Made by a program: the position numbers and the translations under genes. 64,000 bases of DNA from Streptococcus rubneri (GTDB lineage: Bacteria > Bacillota > Bacilli > Lactobacillales > Streptococcaceae): contig NZ_SRRP01000001.1 in the NCBI RefSeq assembly GCF_004785935.1, positions 248,001 to 312,000 of the forward strand, in the 5' to 3' direction. The notes under the pieces were generated by a model. That model saw nothing but the letters and a program-made list of their open reading frames with translations, was not told the DNA's origin and ran no database searches. Below, in pieces: positions 1 through 10,109 of this stretch (position 1 is its first letter; every line of letters starts with the position of its first letter).

Positions 1-1
1 A

Positions 2-166
2 ACGACTATGGGTTGTCCTTTGGCAGACTTGTTGACCGATCAAATTTATGACGCCTTAACTGGAATGGATGAAGTCACCAAGGTTGATGTGAAATTGGTT
101 TGGTACCCAGCTTGGACGGTTGAAAAGATGAGCCGTTATGCTAGAATTGCCTTAGGGATTAAATAG
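2..166 (+). CDS. Metal-sulfur cluster assembly factor (MIP18/DUF59 family), 3' end only
   Basis: The window opens inside this gene; the visible 54 residues end with LVWYPAWTVEKMSRYARIAL. A cysteine sits in TMGCPLADLL near the start of the visible part, and the VDVKLVWYPAW stretch resembles the C-terminal half of PaaD/SufT-like DUF59 proteins, small cytosolic proteins that help assemble or insert iron-sulfur clusters. The family call rests on this short tail. A clear intrinsic terminator follows directly, so the gene is transcriptionally separate from the ABC transporter downstream. Confidence 0.6.
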   Translation, partial: TTMGCPLADLLTDQIYDALTGMDEVTKVDVKLVWYPAWTVEKMSRYARIALGIK

Positions 167-172
167 AAAAAG

Positions 173-196
173 AAAAGGAGGTAGGGCCTCCTTTTT
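173..196 (+). terminator. Intrinsic terminator after the DUF59 gene
   Basis: Nine-base stem AAAAGGAGG / CCTCCTTTT with a five-base loop, ending in a T run, seven bases after the stop codon. Confidence 0.85.
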
Positions 197-258
197 GTAT
201 GACCTTTATTTTGAAGATGAAATAACCTTACAATTCTGTAACGTTTCTTTATAAAATG

Positions 259-287
259 TTGCAATCAATTTGTAGGAACGTTATAAT
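259..287 (+). promoter_or_regulatory. Promoter of the ABC transporter operon
   Basis: TTGCAA (259-264), 17-base spacer, TATAAT (282-287). The start codon is 30 bases further on, with AAGGAG at 305-310. Confidence 0.75.
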
Positions 288-316
288 ATAGTAATAATCA
301 ATTTAAGGAGAATTAT

Positions 317-1024
317 ATGACACAGTATCCTTTGGTCTATTTAGATCATGTTCAAAAACTGTATGGTAAACATACGGCCTTATATGATGTAAGCGTGAAT
401 ATCCAACCTGGTCGTATTATTGGTTTGCTTGGTCCAAACGGAAGTGGGAAAACGACCATTATTAAATTAATAAACGGTTTGTTGCAACCAACTAGTGGGA
501 ATGTCTATATTCATGGACAAAGGCCTTCTATTGAAACAAAGAAGGTGATTTCTTACCTACCTGATACAACCTACTTGGATGAGAATATGAAAATATCCGA
601 GGCGATTCGCTTCTTCCAAGACTTCTATTCAGACTTCAATGTAGCGCGTGCCCACAAATTACTTACGGACTTACAATTGCGTCCAGAGCAACGCTTAAGA
701 CAGTTGTCGAAAGGGAATAAGGAAAAAGTTCAGTTAATCTTAGTCATGAGTCGTGAGGCAGATCTCTATATTCTTGACGAACCAATTGGTGGTGTGGATC
801 CGGCTGCACGGGATTACATCCTGAGAACTATTATCCAAAATCGTCGACCAAATTCATCTGTTCTAATTTCAACCCACTTGATTGCGGACGTTGAACAAGT
901 GTTAGATGAGGCACTCTTCATCAATCAAGGACGGATCATGTTGCATGAAAATACAACAGTACTTCGAAACCAATATGGTAAATCGATTGATGCCATCTTC
1001 CGTGAACAATTTAGAATGTATTAG
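317..1024 (+). CDS. ABC transporter ATP-binding protein
   Basis: Cytosolic ATPase subunit of 235 residues. Walker A GPNGSGKT is at 39-46, the signature LSKGNKEKVQ at 130-139, Walker B LYILDEP at 150-156 and the H-loop STH at 185-187. The signature is the SKGN variant typical of the YtrB/YhcH-like exporter branch. AAGGAG lies seven bases before the ATG. The permease gene starts nine bases after the stop, so the two form one transporter. No GntR regulator, which often accompanies this branch, is present next to it. Substrate unknown; membrane-stress or peptide export is only a guess from family. Confidence 0.85.
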   Translation: MTQYPLVYLDHVQKLYGKHTALYDVSVNIQPGRIIGLLGPNGSGKTTIIKLINGLLQPTSGNVYIHGQRPSIETKKVISYLPDTTYLDENMKISEAIRFFQDFYSDFNVARAHKLLTDLQLRPEQRLRQLSKGNKEKVQLILVMSREADLYILDEPIGGVDPAARDYILRTIIQNRRPNSSVLISTHLIADVEQVLDEALFINQGRIMLHENTTVLRNQYGKSIDAIFREQFRMY

Positions 1025-1033
1025 GAGTCTTTT

Positions 1034-1834
1034 ATGTTTGGAAAATTAATGAAATATGAATTAAAAGCAACTTCAAAATGGTATTTGATTGTAGCTGGGG
1101 GTTGCTTGGTACTATCCATCTTCATGGGAGTTATCGGATCAAATGTGGTTACGGGAGCATCTTTTATCTCCAATAACACCAAAATAATTATCCAGTTGGT
1201 AATGACTGGAATTTTCTTTGCTGGAATGGTGGCTCTAAACTTAACCAACTTTTTTATTATCATCCGTCGTTTTTATAATAATATTTTTGGTCGAGAGGGC
1301 TATCTGACATGGACTCTCCCAGTTGGCTCCCATTCCATCTTATTAGCTAAGATTTTTACAGCTTTTATTTGGACGCTGTTCTGCTTTCTTACTGTTATCC
1401 TATCCTCTTCAATTGTTAGTGCCATTATTGGGACATCCCAGGGTACGAATGTGTTTGAAATTTTAGGATCCATGATGGACTATCTTGGAGCTTCTTTTAT
1501 CATTCAATTTATAGTCTATTATTTATTAACCACCCTTTCCGGTATTTTGCTCCTTTACTGTGCGATTGCCCTTGGACATCTCTTTAGCAACAGTCGAATT
1601 GTGATGGCTATTGTGATTGGTTTTGTCCTTTGGGTTGGACTGAGTTTGATTGGACAACTACTACCTGTTGTGAACCTTGATTCCCTGTCTATTTTGAAAC
1701 TGTTAACCTCTAGTACTTTAGACGACTTGGATATTGTTAATTTCATTCCAGCTTATATTTATGAAATTGTGAAGATTATACCGATGTACTTCACAATCCG
1801 CTATGTCACCAAATATAAATTGAACTTGCAATAA
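1034..1834 (+). CDS. ABC transporter permease, ABC-2 type
   Basis: Integral membrane protein of 266 residues. Hydrophobic segments are visible at about 17-35, 52-75, 105-130, 150-180, 190-212 and 240-258. It starts MFGKLMKYELKATSKWYLIV, the short amphipathic lead usual for ABC-2 permeases coupled to YtrB-like ATPases. AGGAG at 1023-1027 overlaps the end of the ATPase gene, so translation is probably coupled. A strong terminator follows. The transported substrate cannot be read from sequence. Confidence 0.8.
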   Translation: MFGKLMKYELKATSKWYLIVAGGCLVLSIFMGVIGSNVVTGASFISNNTKIIIQLVMTGIFFAGMVALNLTNFFIIIRRFYNNIFGREGYLTWTLPVGSHSILLAKIFTAFIWTLFCFLTVILSSSIVSAIIGTSQGTNVFEILGSMMDYLGASFIIQFIVYYLLTTLSGILLLYCAIALGHLFSNSRIVMAIVIGFVLWVGLSLIGQLLPVVNLDSLSILKLLTSSTLDDLDIVNFIPAYIYEIVKIIPMYFTIRYVTKYKLNLQ

Positions 1835-1840
1835 AAGTGA

Positions 1841-1868
1841 AAGAGGAAGCACTTCCTCTTTTTCTTTT
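1841..1868 (+). terminator. Intrinsic terminator after the ABC permease
   Basis: Stem AAGAGGAAG / CTTCCTCTT followed by a T-rich run; separates the operon from ssrA. Confidence 0.85.
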
Positions 1869-1910
1869 GCCATTTTACGTAAAAAATGGTAAACTGAAAT
1901 ATATCATTTT

Positions 1911-2255
1911 GGGGTCGTTACGGATTCGACAGGCATTATGAGGCATATTTTGCGACTCGTGTGGCGACGTAAACGCTCAGTTAAATATAACTGCAAAAAA
2001 TAACACTTCTTACGCTCTAGCTGCCTAAAAACCAGCAGGCGTGACCCGATTCGGATTGCTCGCGTCTGATGACAGGTCTTATGATTAGCGAGATACGATC
2101 AAGCTTTGTCTAGCAGCTTGATAAGAGATTGATAGACTCGCAGTTCCTAGGCTTGAGTTATGTGTCGAGGGACTGTTAAAATAATACATAACCTATGGTT
2201 GTAGACAAATATGTTAGCAGGTGTTTGGACGTGGGTTCGACTCCCACCGGCTCCA
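1911..2255 (+). ncRNA. ssrA: tmRNA (transfer-messenger RNA)
   Basis: A 345-base RNA that rescues stalled ribosomes. It begins GGGGTCGTTACGGATTCGAC and ends in the T-arm GTGGGTTCGACTCCCAC plus GGCTCCA with CCA encoded. The tag frame starts at the resume codon GCA at 1993 and reads AKNNTSYALAA before TAA at 2026-2028, the streptococcal tag. It acts with SmpB, which is not in the window. A weak hairpin with a T run follows at 2268-2293. Confidence 0.97.
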
Positions 2256-2267
2256 TATATCTATTAG

Positions 2268-2293
2268 AAACAGCGAGTAATCGGTGTTTTTTT
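2268..2293 (+). terminator. Probable tmRNA terminator
   Basis: Imperfect stem AAACAGCGA / TCGGTGTTT with one G-G mismatch, followed by seven T, twelve bases beyond the encoded CCA. Confidence 0.6.
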
Positions 2294-2357
2294 ATTAAGG
2301 ATAGCCTCTTCCGGTTTTTTACTTATTGTGTTGGATTGGGTTCTACCTATTTTTTAG

Positions 2358-2386
2358 TTGACAGGGGTCCTTCTTTTCCGTATAAT
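2358..2386 (+). promoter_or_regulatory. Consensus promoter of tRNA-Ser
   Basis: TTGACA (2358-2363), 17-base spacer, TATAAT (2381-2386): a perfect sigma-A promoter, with the expected start about six bases before the mature tRNA 5' end. Confidence 0.9.
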
Positions 2387-2398
2387 GGATACTAGTTT

Positions 2399-2486
2399 GG
2401 AAGATTACTCAAGAGGCTTAAGAGGCCGTGTTGGAAACGCGGTAGGCGTGTAAAAGCGTGCGTGGGTTCGAATCCCATGTCTTCCG
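2399..2486 (+). tRNA. tRNA-Ser (anticodon GGA)
   Basis: Class II tRNA of 88 bases. Acceptor GGAAGAT pairs with GTCTTCC; the anticodon arm CCGTG-TTGGAAA-CGCGG carries GGA; there is a long variable arm as expected for serine; the T-arm is GTGGGTTCGAATCCCAT. CCA is not encoded and must be added. It stands alone, not in a tRNA cluster, with its own promoter and terminator. Confidence 0.95.
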
Positions 2487-2496
2487 TAATTAAAGG

Positions 2497-2523
2497 AAAC
2501 AAGTGAGATAACTTGTTTTTTTT
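2497..2523 (+). terminator. Terminator after tRNA-Ser
   Basis: Stem AAACAAGT / ACTTGTTT, six-base loop, long T run. Confidence 0.85.
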
Positions 2524-2540
2524 ATGTCTGAAAATTGGAA

Positions 2541-2575
2541 AACTCCCCGATGGAAGGTATTTCTAACGGGGAGTT
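2541..2575 (-). terminator. Terminator of the amino-acid permease
   Basis: Perfect nine-base stem AACTCCCCG / CGGGGAGTT just beyond the permease stop on the minus strand, followed on that strand by TTTTCC; on the plus strand a T-rich run also follows, so it may work both ways. Confidence 0.7.
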
Positions 2576-2578
2576 CTT

Positions 2579-3970
2579 TTAGTTTTTATGTTTCCAGTTA
2601 CTATAGATTCCAAAGAGAAGAATCCAAATGCTTGCTCCAATCGCACCAATAACAGTTGATTTTTGTAGGAAGAGACAGACGAAGACAAAGAGAAAGAAGA
2701 GGATGGTAACAGGATTGAGAATTTTGTAGGCAGGCATGACAAAACCTTCTGGAAGAAAGTCTTTGGACTTGCGGTATTTCAAATGAGCTAGCATGGTCAA
2801 GATATAAATGGCAATGTAGACACCTGATGAAGAAGCGGTAATGAGTGAGAAGGCATCTGACACACTCGGAAGGACATTGATTAAGGCCGAAATTGCTACA
2901 ATAATCGCAGAGAAAATGATCGCTCGGCTAGGGATTCCAAGGCGAGACAAACGATCCAAATGGAGGGCTTTCATGACTCTGTTATTAGGGGTTTCTTTAG
3001 CGAGTTGATAGAGATGGCGTCCAGTTGAATAGAGGGTTGAATTTAGTGAGGACGCTGCAGCAGTTAAGACTACGAAATTGATGAAGGCAGCCGCCCATTT
3101 AATCCCCGCCATATTAAATACCATAACAAAGGGTGATTTGTTTTCAGGAAGTTGTTGCCAAGGAACAATGGCCATCAGTGCCAATAAGGCTCCAACGTAA
3201 AAAACGACAATTCGGATCGGAATTTCCTTGATGGCCTTTGGTAGAACGGTGCGAGGGTTTGCTGTTTCAGAAGTCGTTACTCCAACAAATTCAATAGCCT
3301 GATAGGCAAAAAAGACCATCTGGAAGGTCATAACAAAACTGACCCATCCTTTAGGAAAGAGCTGAAAGCCGGTTGTTATATTGGAGAGACTGGCATGTCC
3401 AACAGGAGTTTCAAAATGGGTGACTAGCATAAAAATAGATGTAGCAATTAAGGCAAGAATGGTAATTATCTTAATCATGCCAAACCAGAATTCTACTTCT
3501 CCAAAAACCTTGACGGCAATTAAGTTAACAGAACTCAGGAGAATAAGAAAGATGATTTGGATTTGCCAGGCGGGCCAATTTGGAAACCAGAATTGAATAA
3601 AATCAGAGACAGCGGTAATTTCTGCCATCCCTAAAAAGATGAGAGAGAGCCAATAAGACCAACCGGAGAAATAGCCCCAACCTTTTCCTAAATAGTTAGA
3701 AATAAAGTTGATAAAGGTGTGTTGGTCAGGGTCCATGTAGAGCATCTCCCCAATAGCACGCATCATGAGATACATGAACACTCCGGTCAGGAGGTAAACA
3801 AGGATGATAGATGGGCCCGTCAGATTGAGAGATCGACCAGCACCAAGGAAGAGGCCAGTTCCAATCGTTCCAGCGATAGCGATTAGTTGGACATGTCGGT
3901 TTTGCAGTCCTCGGACCATTCCATTATCTGACTTACTATCCTTCTCCTTTTGAGATGACTGAATTGACAT
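2579..3970 (-). CDS. Amino-acid permease, AAT family (CycA-like)
   Basis: Polytopic APC-superfamily transporter of 463 residues with about twelve hydrophobic segments. The N-terminal signature GTIGTGLFLGAGRSLNLTGP (about 36-55), the segment VKVFGEVEFWFGMIKII and PIRIVVFYVGALLALMAIVPW match the D-Ala/D-Ser/Gly permease CycA closely, so a small neutral amino acid imported with protons is the best guess. GGAGG precedes the ATG. A good promoter lies 148 bases upstream, leaving a long AT-rich leader in which no riboswitch or T-box is recognised. Monocistronic, divergent from dnaE. Confidence 0.8.
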   Translation of the reverse strand: MSIQSSQKEKDSKSDNGMVRGLQNRHVQLIAIAGTIGTGLFLGAGRSLNLTGPSIILVYLLTGVFMYLMMRAIGEMLYMDPDQHTFINFISNYLGKGWGYFSGWSYWLSLIFLGMAEITAVSDFIQFWFPNWPAWQIQIIFLILLSSVNLIAVKVFGEVEFWFGMIKIITILALIATSIFMLVTHFETPVGHASLSNITTGFQLFPKGWVSFVMTFQMVFFAYQAIEFVGVTTSETANPRTVLPKAIKEIPIRIVVFYVGALLALMAIVPWQQLPENKSPFVMVFNMAGIKWAAAFINFVVLTAAASSLNSTLYSTGRHLYQLAKETPNNRVMKALHLDRLSRLGIPSRAIIFSAIIVAISALINVLPSVSDAFSLITASSSGVYIAIYILTMLAHLKYRKSKDFLPEGFVMPAYKILNPVTILFFLFVFVCLFLQKSTVIGAIGASIWILLFGIYSNWKHKN

Positions 3971-4117
3971 AGGTATTCCTCCAAATGAACTAATAGTAAT
4001 TTTAAAATAAAAAACCGTTTATCGAATTGAAGCAGTTTTCACTTCTGGATAAAGGGAGAAGATGAAAAAATAAAGTAATTTTTTTCAAATTTTCATAAAC
4101 TTACAATTCGTTTTTCA

Positions 4118-4146
4118 ACTATATCATGAATGATTCAATTGGTCAA
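4118..4146 (-). promoter_or_regulatory. Promoter of the amino-acid permease
   Basis: Minus strand TTGACC, 17-base spacer, TATAGT. Transcription from here would give a leader of about 140 bases before the permease start. Confidence 0.7.
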
Positions 4147-4293
4147 TTCCTTAAAGGAATTTCCTGTTTTCCATTTTAAAAAGTAGGAAAGGTTCGAGCT
4201 TCAATTTATAAAAAGGAGAGAAAGAATATTATTTTCTTCTTTACCTGAATTCCTGTATAATAGAAGGAAAGAACGGATAAGAAGGAGATCAGG

Positions 4294-7200
4294 GTGATTA
4301 CACAGCTGGACACAAAATCGGTTTATACCTTTATGGACAGTTTAGTTTCTATTCGAGACTATATTCAGCGCGCAAAAGAAATGGGTTACCAACAGATTGG
4401 TCTCATGGATGTAGATAATCTATATGGTGCTTATGAATTTTTAGAAGAATGCAAAAAGGCTGGAATGGGTGCTGTTTTGGGTCTAGATCTGGAAGTTCAG
4501 CTTTCGGAAGGCCCCTTATCCATCCGACTAATCGCTTTGGGGACACAAGGTTATAAAAATTTAATGAAGATTTCAACCTTGAAGATGATGGGGACCAGTG
4601 ATTGGGAGGCTTTCCAGCATTTGTTGGCAGATCTAGCCATTCTAGTTCCTTATTTTGAGGGGATTGAATTTCTAGACTTGGGAGTAGAGTATGAGATTGC
4701 TGTCTTCCCAGATACCCCGACGAAGGATTTGCCTCGTCCTGTTTTCCCTCTTCATACGGTGCGCTATTTCTCGACAGAGGATTTGGAAAGTTTACAGATG
4801 CTCCATGCTATCCGAGAAAATAGTAGCTTGAGAGAGATAGGAGCAGTTGATCCAACGATGGTCTTCCTCTCACCAGAAAAGTTAAAAGAAGCCTTTGACC
4901 ACAATTATCCAGGTAGTATCAAGCATTTGGAAGAGGTCCTTGCAGATGTGCATTACGATATTGACACAGAATTGAAGCTTCCTCGCTTTAATCCGGAACG
5001 TCCAGCTGTAGATGAGTTAAGGGAGTTGGCGCAAGCCGGTTTGAAGGAAAAGGACCTGGACCAAGATGCCTATCAAGAACGCTTAGCTAATGAATTGTCG
5101 GTGATCCATCAAATGGGATTTGATGATTACTTTTTGATTGTCTGGGATTTGTTGCGCTTTGGTCGTAGCCAAGGCTACTATATGGGAATGGGGCGTGGTT
5201 CGGCAGTTGGGAGTCTGGTAGCTTACGTGCTAAACATCACAGGAATTGATCCTGTTAAAAACCAGCTCCTCTTTGAGCGTTTTTTGAACTTAGAACGCTA
5301 CACAATGCCCGATATCGATATTGATATTCCAGATGTCTATCGACCAGAATTCATTCGTTATGTGAGAGACCGCTACGGTAGTCCACATGCGGCCCAAATT
5401 GTTACTTTTTCAACTTTTGGAGCTAAGCAGGCCATTCGAGACGTTTTTAAGCGCTTTGGGACACCAGAATATGAGTTAACTAATTTGACCAAACGAATCG
5501 GCTTCCGGGACACCCTCACCACTGCCTACGAGAAAAATCTATCCTTCCGACAAGCCATCCAAAGTCGACCAGAATACCGTAAAGGATTTGAAATCGCAAA
5601 GAAAATCGAAGGTCAACCGCGCCAAACTTCCATTCACGCAGCGGGTGTGGTCATGAGTGATGACGATCTGACCAATCAGATTCCTCTTAAAATGGGAGAG
5701 GATATGAACTTGACCCAATATGATGCACACGGTGTAGAGGCCAATGGCCTGCTTAAAATGGACTTTTTGGGGCTTCGAAATCTAACCTTTGCTCAACGGA
5801 TGAAGGAGGGAGTCTGGGAAAAGTATCAAGAAGATATCCAAATTGAAGCGATTCCCTTAGAAGATCCAGAAACCTTAGCCTTGTTCGCAGCGGGGGATAC
5901 AAAAGGGATTTTCCAATTTGAGCAGTCAGGAGCGATTCGTTTGCTTAGACGAGTTCAACCCAATTGTTTTGAAGAGATCGTTGCGACGACGTCCTTAAAT
6001 CGACCAGGGGCTAGTGACTATATTGATAATTTTGTCAAACGCAAGCATGGGAAAGAAAGGATCGATATGATTGACCCGAGCCTGGAAAAGATTTTGACGC
6101 CTACTTATGGCATTATGCTCTACCAGGAGCAGGTTATGCAGGTAGCTCAGACCTTTGCAGGTTTTAGTCTTGGGAAAGCCGATATTCTTCGACGGGCCAT
6201 GGGGAAAAAGAATGCAGCTGAAATGCACCGGATGGAAGATGATTTTGTGCAAGGAGCTATTCAGTTGGGACATAGTGAAGTAAAAGCTAAGCAGGTCTTT
6301 GCTATCATGGAAAAATTTGCAGGTTATGGTTTTAACCGATCACACGCCTATGCCTACTCAGCCTTGGCCTTCCAGTTAGCTTATTTCAAGGCCCACTATC
6401 CAGATGTCTTTTTTGATGTCATGCTCAATTATTCTAGTAGTGACTACCTAACAGATGCTCTTCAATTCGATTTTCAATTGGCACCTTTATCCATCAATAC
6501 GATTCCGTATAAGGACAAGTTTCAAGACCAAAAGATTTACCTGGGAATGAAAAATATTAAGGGTCTTCCAAAGGACCTAGCTTATTGGATTATTGAAAAC
6601 CGCCCCTTTGTGAGCATTGAGGATTTTATTTTACGATTGCCGATGCAGTATCACAAACTGCCTCTCCTGACTCCTTTGGTAGAGTTAGGCCTGTTTGATG
6701 GCTTTGAAAAAAATAGAAAAAAAGTTCTCCAGAATTTACCGAATCTATTTGTCTTTGCGGATGAGTTAGGGAGTCTCTTTGGAGAAACAAACTATTCTTG
6801 GATAGAGGCCAAAGATTTCAGCAAGGCTGAAAAATATGAGATGGAGCAGGCTATCATTGGTGTTGGTCTTAGCCCTCATCCTTTAGTAGAAATTGCGGCT
6901 ACTAGTTCAGAATCTATTCGTCCCATCTATTCTCTTAGTGAAGGAGAACAAGCTACCGTCTTAGTTGAAGTCCAGTCTATTCGGACTATCCGAACTAAAA
7001 ATGGAGAAAACATGGCCTTCCTACAGGTGTCTGATTTACGTAAGAAATTGGATGTCACCCTCTTTCCAGAGACTTATCGTCAATATGGTAAGACAATCAA
7101 AGAAAAGGGCTTCTATTACCTTAAAGGAAGGATACAGGCACGTGATGGACGCCTTCAAATGGTTTTGGCAGAAGTTCAAGAAGCGACGAACGAACGTTTT

Positions 7201-7395
7201 TGGATCCAATTACTCGATCATGAGGATGATCGTAAGGTGCTGGATATCTTGAAGGAATTTCCGGGACCTTACCCCGTCGTCATTCGCTATGAGGATGAGA
7301 AAAAAACCATTCAATTAAAAGGATTATCTGTCCAAAAAAACGAGCAACTAGAAAATGAGTTGGCAAGCATTGCTATGAAAACGATTTATCGGTAA
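4294..7395 (+). CDS. dnaE: DNA polymerase III alpha subunit, DnaE type
   Basis: Replicative polymerase of 1033 residues, the smaller Gram-positive DnaE that works beside PolC and extends primers. A PHP domain occupies the N-terminus, the C-family palm carries PDIDIDIPD (from residue 339; catalytic Asp 340 and 342), then the HhH region and a C-terminal OB fold at about 890-960 (VLVEVQSIRTIRTKNGENMA). The start is GTG at 4294: AAGGAGATC lies just upstream and no nearer ATG fits. A TATAAT is at 4256-4261. The PHP motif residues appear degenerate compared with proofreading alpha subunits. Downstream pfkA has its own promoter. Confidence 0.95.
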   Translation: MITQLDTKSVYTFMDSLVSIRDYIQRAKEMGYQQIGLMDVDNLYGAYEFLEECKKAGMGAVLGLDLEVQLSEGPLSIRLIALGTQGYKNLMKISTLKMMGTSDWEAFQHLLADLAILVPYFEGIEFLDLGVEYEIAVFPDTPTKDLPRPVFPLHTVRYFSTEDLESLQMLHAIRENSSLREIGAVDPTMVFLSPEKLKEAFDHNYPGSIKHLEEVLADVHYDIDTELKLPRFNPERPAVDELRELAQAGLKEKDLDQDAYQERLANELSVIHQMGFDDYFLIVWDLLRFGRSQGYYMGMGRGSAVGSLVAYVLNITGIDPVKNQLLFERFLNLERYTMPDIDIDIPDVYRPEFIRYVRDRYGSPHAAQIVTFSTFGAKQAIRDVFKRFGTPEYELTNLTKRIGFRDTLTTAYEKNLSFRQAIQSRPEYRKGFEIAKKIEGQPRQTSIHAAGVVMSDDDLTNQIPLKMGEDMNLTQYDAHGVEANGLLKMDFLGLRNLTFAQRMKEGVWEKYQEDIQIEAIPLEDPETLALFAAGDTKGIFQFEQSGAIRLLRRVQPNCFEEIVATTSLNRPGASDYIDNFVKRKHGKERIDMIDPSLEKILTPTYGIMLYQEQVMQVAQTFAGFSLGKADILRRAMGKKNAAEMHRMEDDFVQGAIQLGHSEVKAKQVFAIMEKFAGYGFNRSHAYAYSALAFQLAYFKAHYPDVFFDVMLNYSSSDYLTDALQFDFQLAPLSINTIPYKDKFQDQKIYLGMKNIKGLPKDLAYWIIENRPFVSIEDFILRLPMQYHKLPLLTPLVELGLFDGFEKNRKKVLQNLPNLFVFADELGSLFGETNYSWIEAKDFSKAEKYEMEQAIIGVGLSPHPLVEIAATSSESIRPIYSLSEGEQATVLVEVQSIRTIRTKNGENMAFLQVSDLRKKLDVTLFPETYRQYGKTIKEKGFYYLKGRIQARDGRLQMVLAEVQEATNERFWIQLLDHEDDRKVLDILKEFPGPYPVVIRYEDEKKTIQLKGLSVQKNEQLENELASIAMKTIYR

Positions 7396-7431
7396 AATCT
7401 ATGGAAAATAGGAGAATTTTGCGTTTCTTTG

Positions 7432-8492
<1,061 letters not shown>

Positions 8493-8552
8493 TAGTTATT
8501 TGTTAAAATTTGTCTAAAAAGACAGTGTATTTTAAAAGGAGTCATAGAAATC

Positions 8553-10058
8553 ATGAACAAACGTGTAAAAATCGTTGCAACCTTAGGTCCTGCGGTAGAA
8601 ATCCGTGGTGGTAAAAAATTTGGTGATGACGGATATTGGGGTGAAAAACTTGACGTTGAAGCTTCAGCACAAAACATCGCTAAATTGATTGAAGCAGGAG
8701 CTAACACTTTCCGTTTCAACTTCTCACACGGTGACCACCAAGAACAAGGTGAACGTATGGCAACTGTTAAACTTGCAGAAAAACTTGCAGGTAAAAAAGT
8801 TGGTTTCCTTCTTGATACTAAAGGACCAGAAATCCGTACTGAATTGTTCGAAGGTGAAGCTAAGGAGTATTCATACAAAACTGGTGAAAAAATCCGTGTT
8901 GCAACTAAACAAGGAATCAAATCAACTCGTGAAGTGATTGCTTTGAACGTTGCAGGTGCCCTTGATATCTACGATGACGTTGAAGTTGGTCGCCAAGTAT
9001 TGGTTGACGATGGTAAATTGGGTCTTCGTGTTGTAGAAAAAGACGACGCAACTCGTGAATTCGTTTGTGAAGTTGAAAATGACGGTGTGATCGCTAAACA
9101 AAAAGGTGTGAACATCCCTAATACGAAAATTCCTTTCCCAGCTCTTGCTGAACGCGATAACGATGATATCCGTTTTGGTTTGGAACAAGGTATCAACTTC
9201 ATCGCGATCTCATTCGTACGTACTGCAAAAGACGTGAACGAAGTTCGTGCCATCTGTGAAGAAACTGGTAACGGTCATGTTCAATTGTTCGCCAAGATCG
9301 AAAACCAACAAGGTATCGATAACTTGGATGAAATCATTGAAGCTGCTGATGGAATCATGATCGCTCGTGGTGACATGGGTATCGAAGTACCATTCGAAAT
9401 GGTTCCAGTTTACCAAAAAATGATCATCACTAAAGTGAACGCAGCGGGTAAAGTTGTTATCACAGCAACAAACATGCTTGAAACAATGACTGAAAAACCA
9501 CGTGCAACTCGTTCAGAAGTATCAGACGTATTTAACGCTGTTATCGACGGAACTGACGCAACTATGCTTTCAGGTGAGTCAGCAAATGGTAAATACCCAC
9601 TTGAGTCAGTAACAACAATGGCTACAATTGACAAGAACGCACAAACTCTTCTTAACGAATACGGACGTTTGAACTCAGATACTTTCGAACGTAACTCTAA
9701 GACAGAAGTTATGGCTTCAGCTGTTAAAGACGCTACTAACTCAATGAATATCAAATTGGTTGTGACCCTTACTAAGACTGGTCACACAGCTCGTTTGATT
9801 TCTAAATACCGTCCAAATGCTGATATCTTGGCATTGACATTCGACGAATTGACAGAGCGTGGATTGATGTTGAACTGGGGTGTTATCCCAATGTTGACTG
9901 AAGCTCCATCATCAACTGATGATATGTTCGAAATCGCTGAACGTAAAGCAGTTGAAGCAGGTCTTGTAGAATCTGGTGACGATATCGTTATCGTTGCAGG
10001 TGTGCCACTTGGCGAAGCTGTTCGTACAAACACAATGCGTATCCGTACAGTCCGTTAA
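8553..10058 (+). CDS. pyk: Pyruvate kinase
   Basis: Last step of glycolysis: phosphoenolpyruvate plus ADP to pyruvate plus ATP, cytosolic. 501 residues. Motifs: VATLGPAVE at the N-terminus, RFNFSHGDH, DTKGPEIRT, AKIENQQGI and MIARGDMGIEVP in the barrel, VITATNMLETM, and a C-terminal regulatory domain from about 365. AAAGGAG precedes the ATG. Codon use is highly optimised, as for pfkA. An insertion sequence starts 17 bases after the stop and has pushed the original terminator about 1.4 kb away. Confidence 0.97.
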   Translation: MNKRVKIVATLGPAVEIRGGKKFGDDGYWGEKLDVEASAQNIAKLIEAGANTFRFNFSHGDHQEQGERMATVKLAEKLAGKKVGFLLDTKGPEIRTELFEGEAKEYSYKTGEKIRVATKQGIKSTREVIALNVAGALDIYDDVEVGRQVLVDDGKLGLRVVEKDDATREFVCEVENDGVIAKQKGVNIPNTKIPFPALAERDNDDIRFGLEQGINFIAISFVRTAKDVNEVRAICEETGNGHVQLFAKIENQQGIDNLDEIIEAADGIMIARGDMGIEVPFEMVPVYQKMIITKVNAAGKVVITATNMLETMTEKPRATRSEVSDVFNAVIDGTDATMLSGESANGKYPLESVTTMATIDKNAQTLLNEYGRLNSDTFERNSKTEVMASAVKDATNSMNIKLVVTLTKTGHTARLISKYRPNADILALTFDELTERGLMLNWGVIPMLTEAPSSTDDMFEIAERKAVEAGLVESGDDIVIVAGVPLGEAVRTNTMRIRTVR

Positions 10059-10109
10059 TCTAACCAATAAAAAACGGCTCTTTGTCAACTGTTGTGGGTT
10101 GATGAAAAG

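Noticed and set aside
2195-2395. Plus-strand frame over the tmRNA 3' half
   Set aside because: It lies inside the structured RNA and continues into the tRNA promoter; no ribosome site.
3971-4117. T-box or other riboswitch in the permease leader
   Set aside because: The leader is long enough, but no T-box sequence, specifier loop or terminator/antiterminator pair was found.
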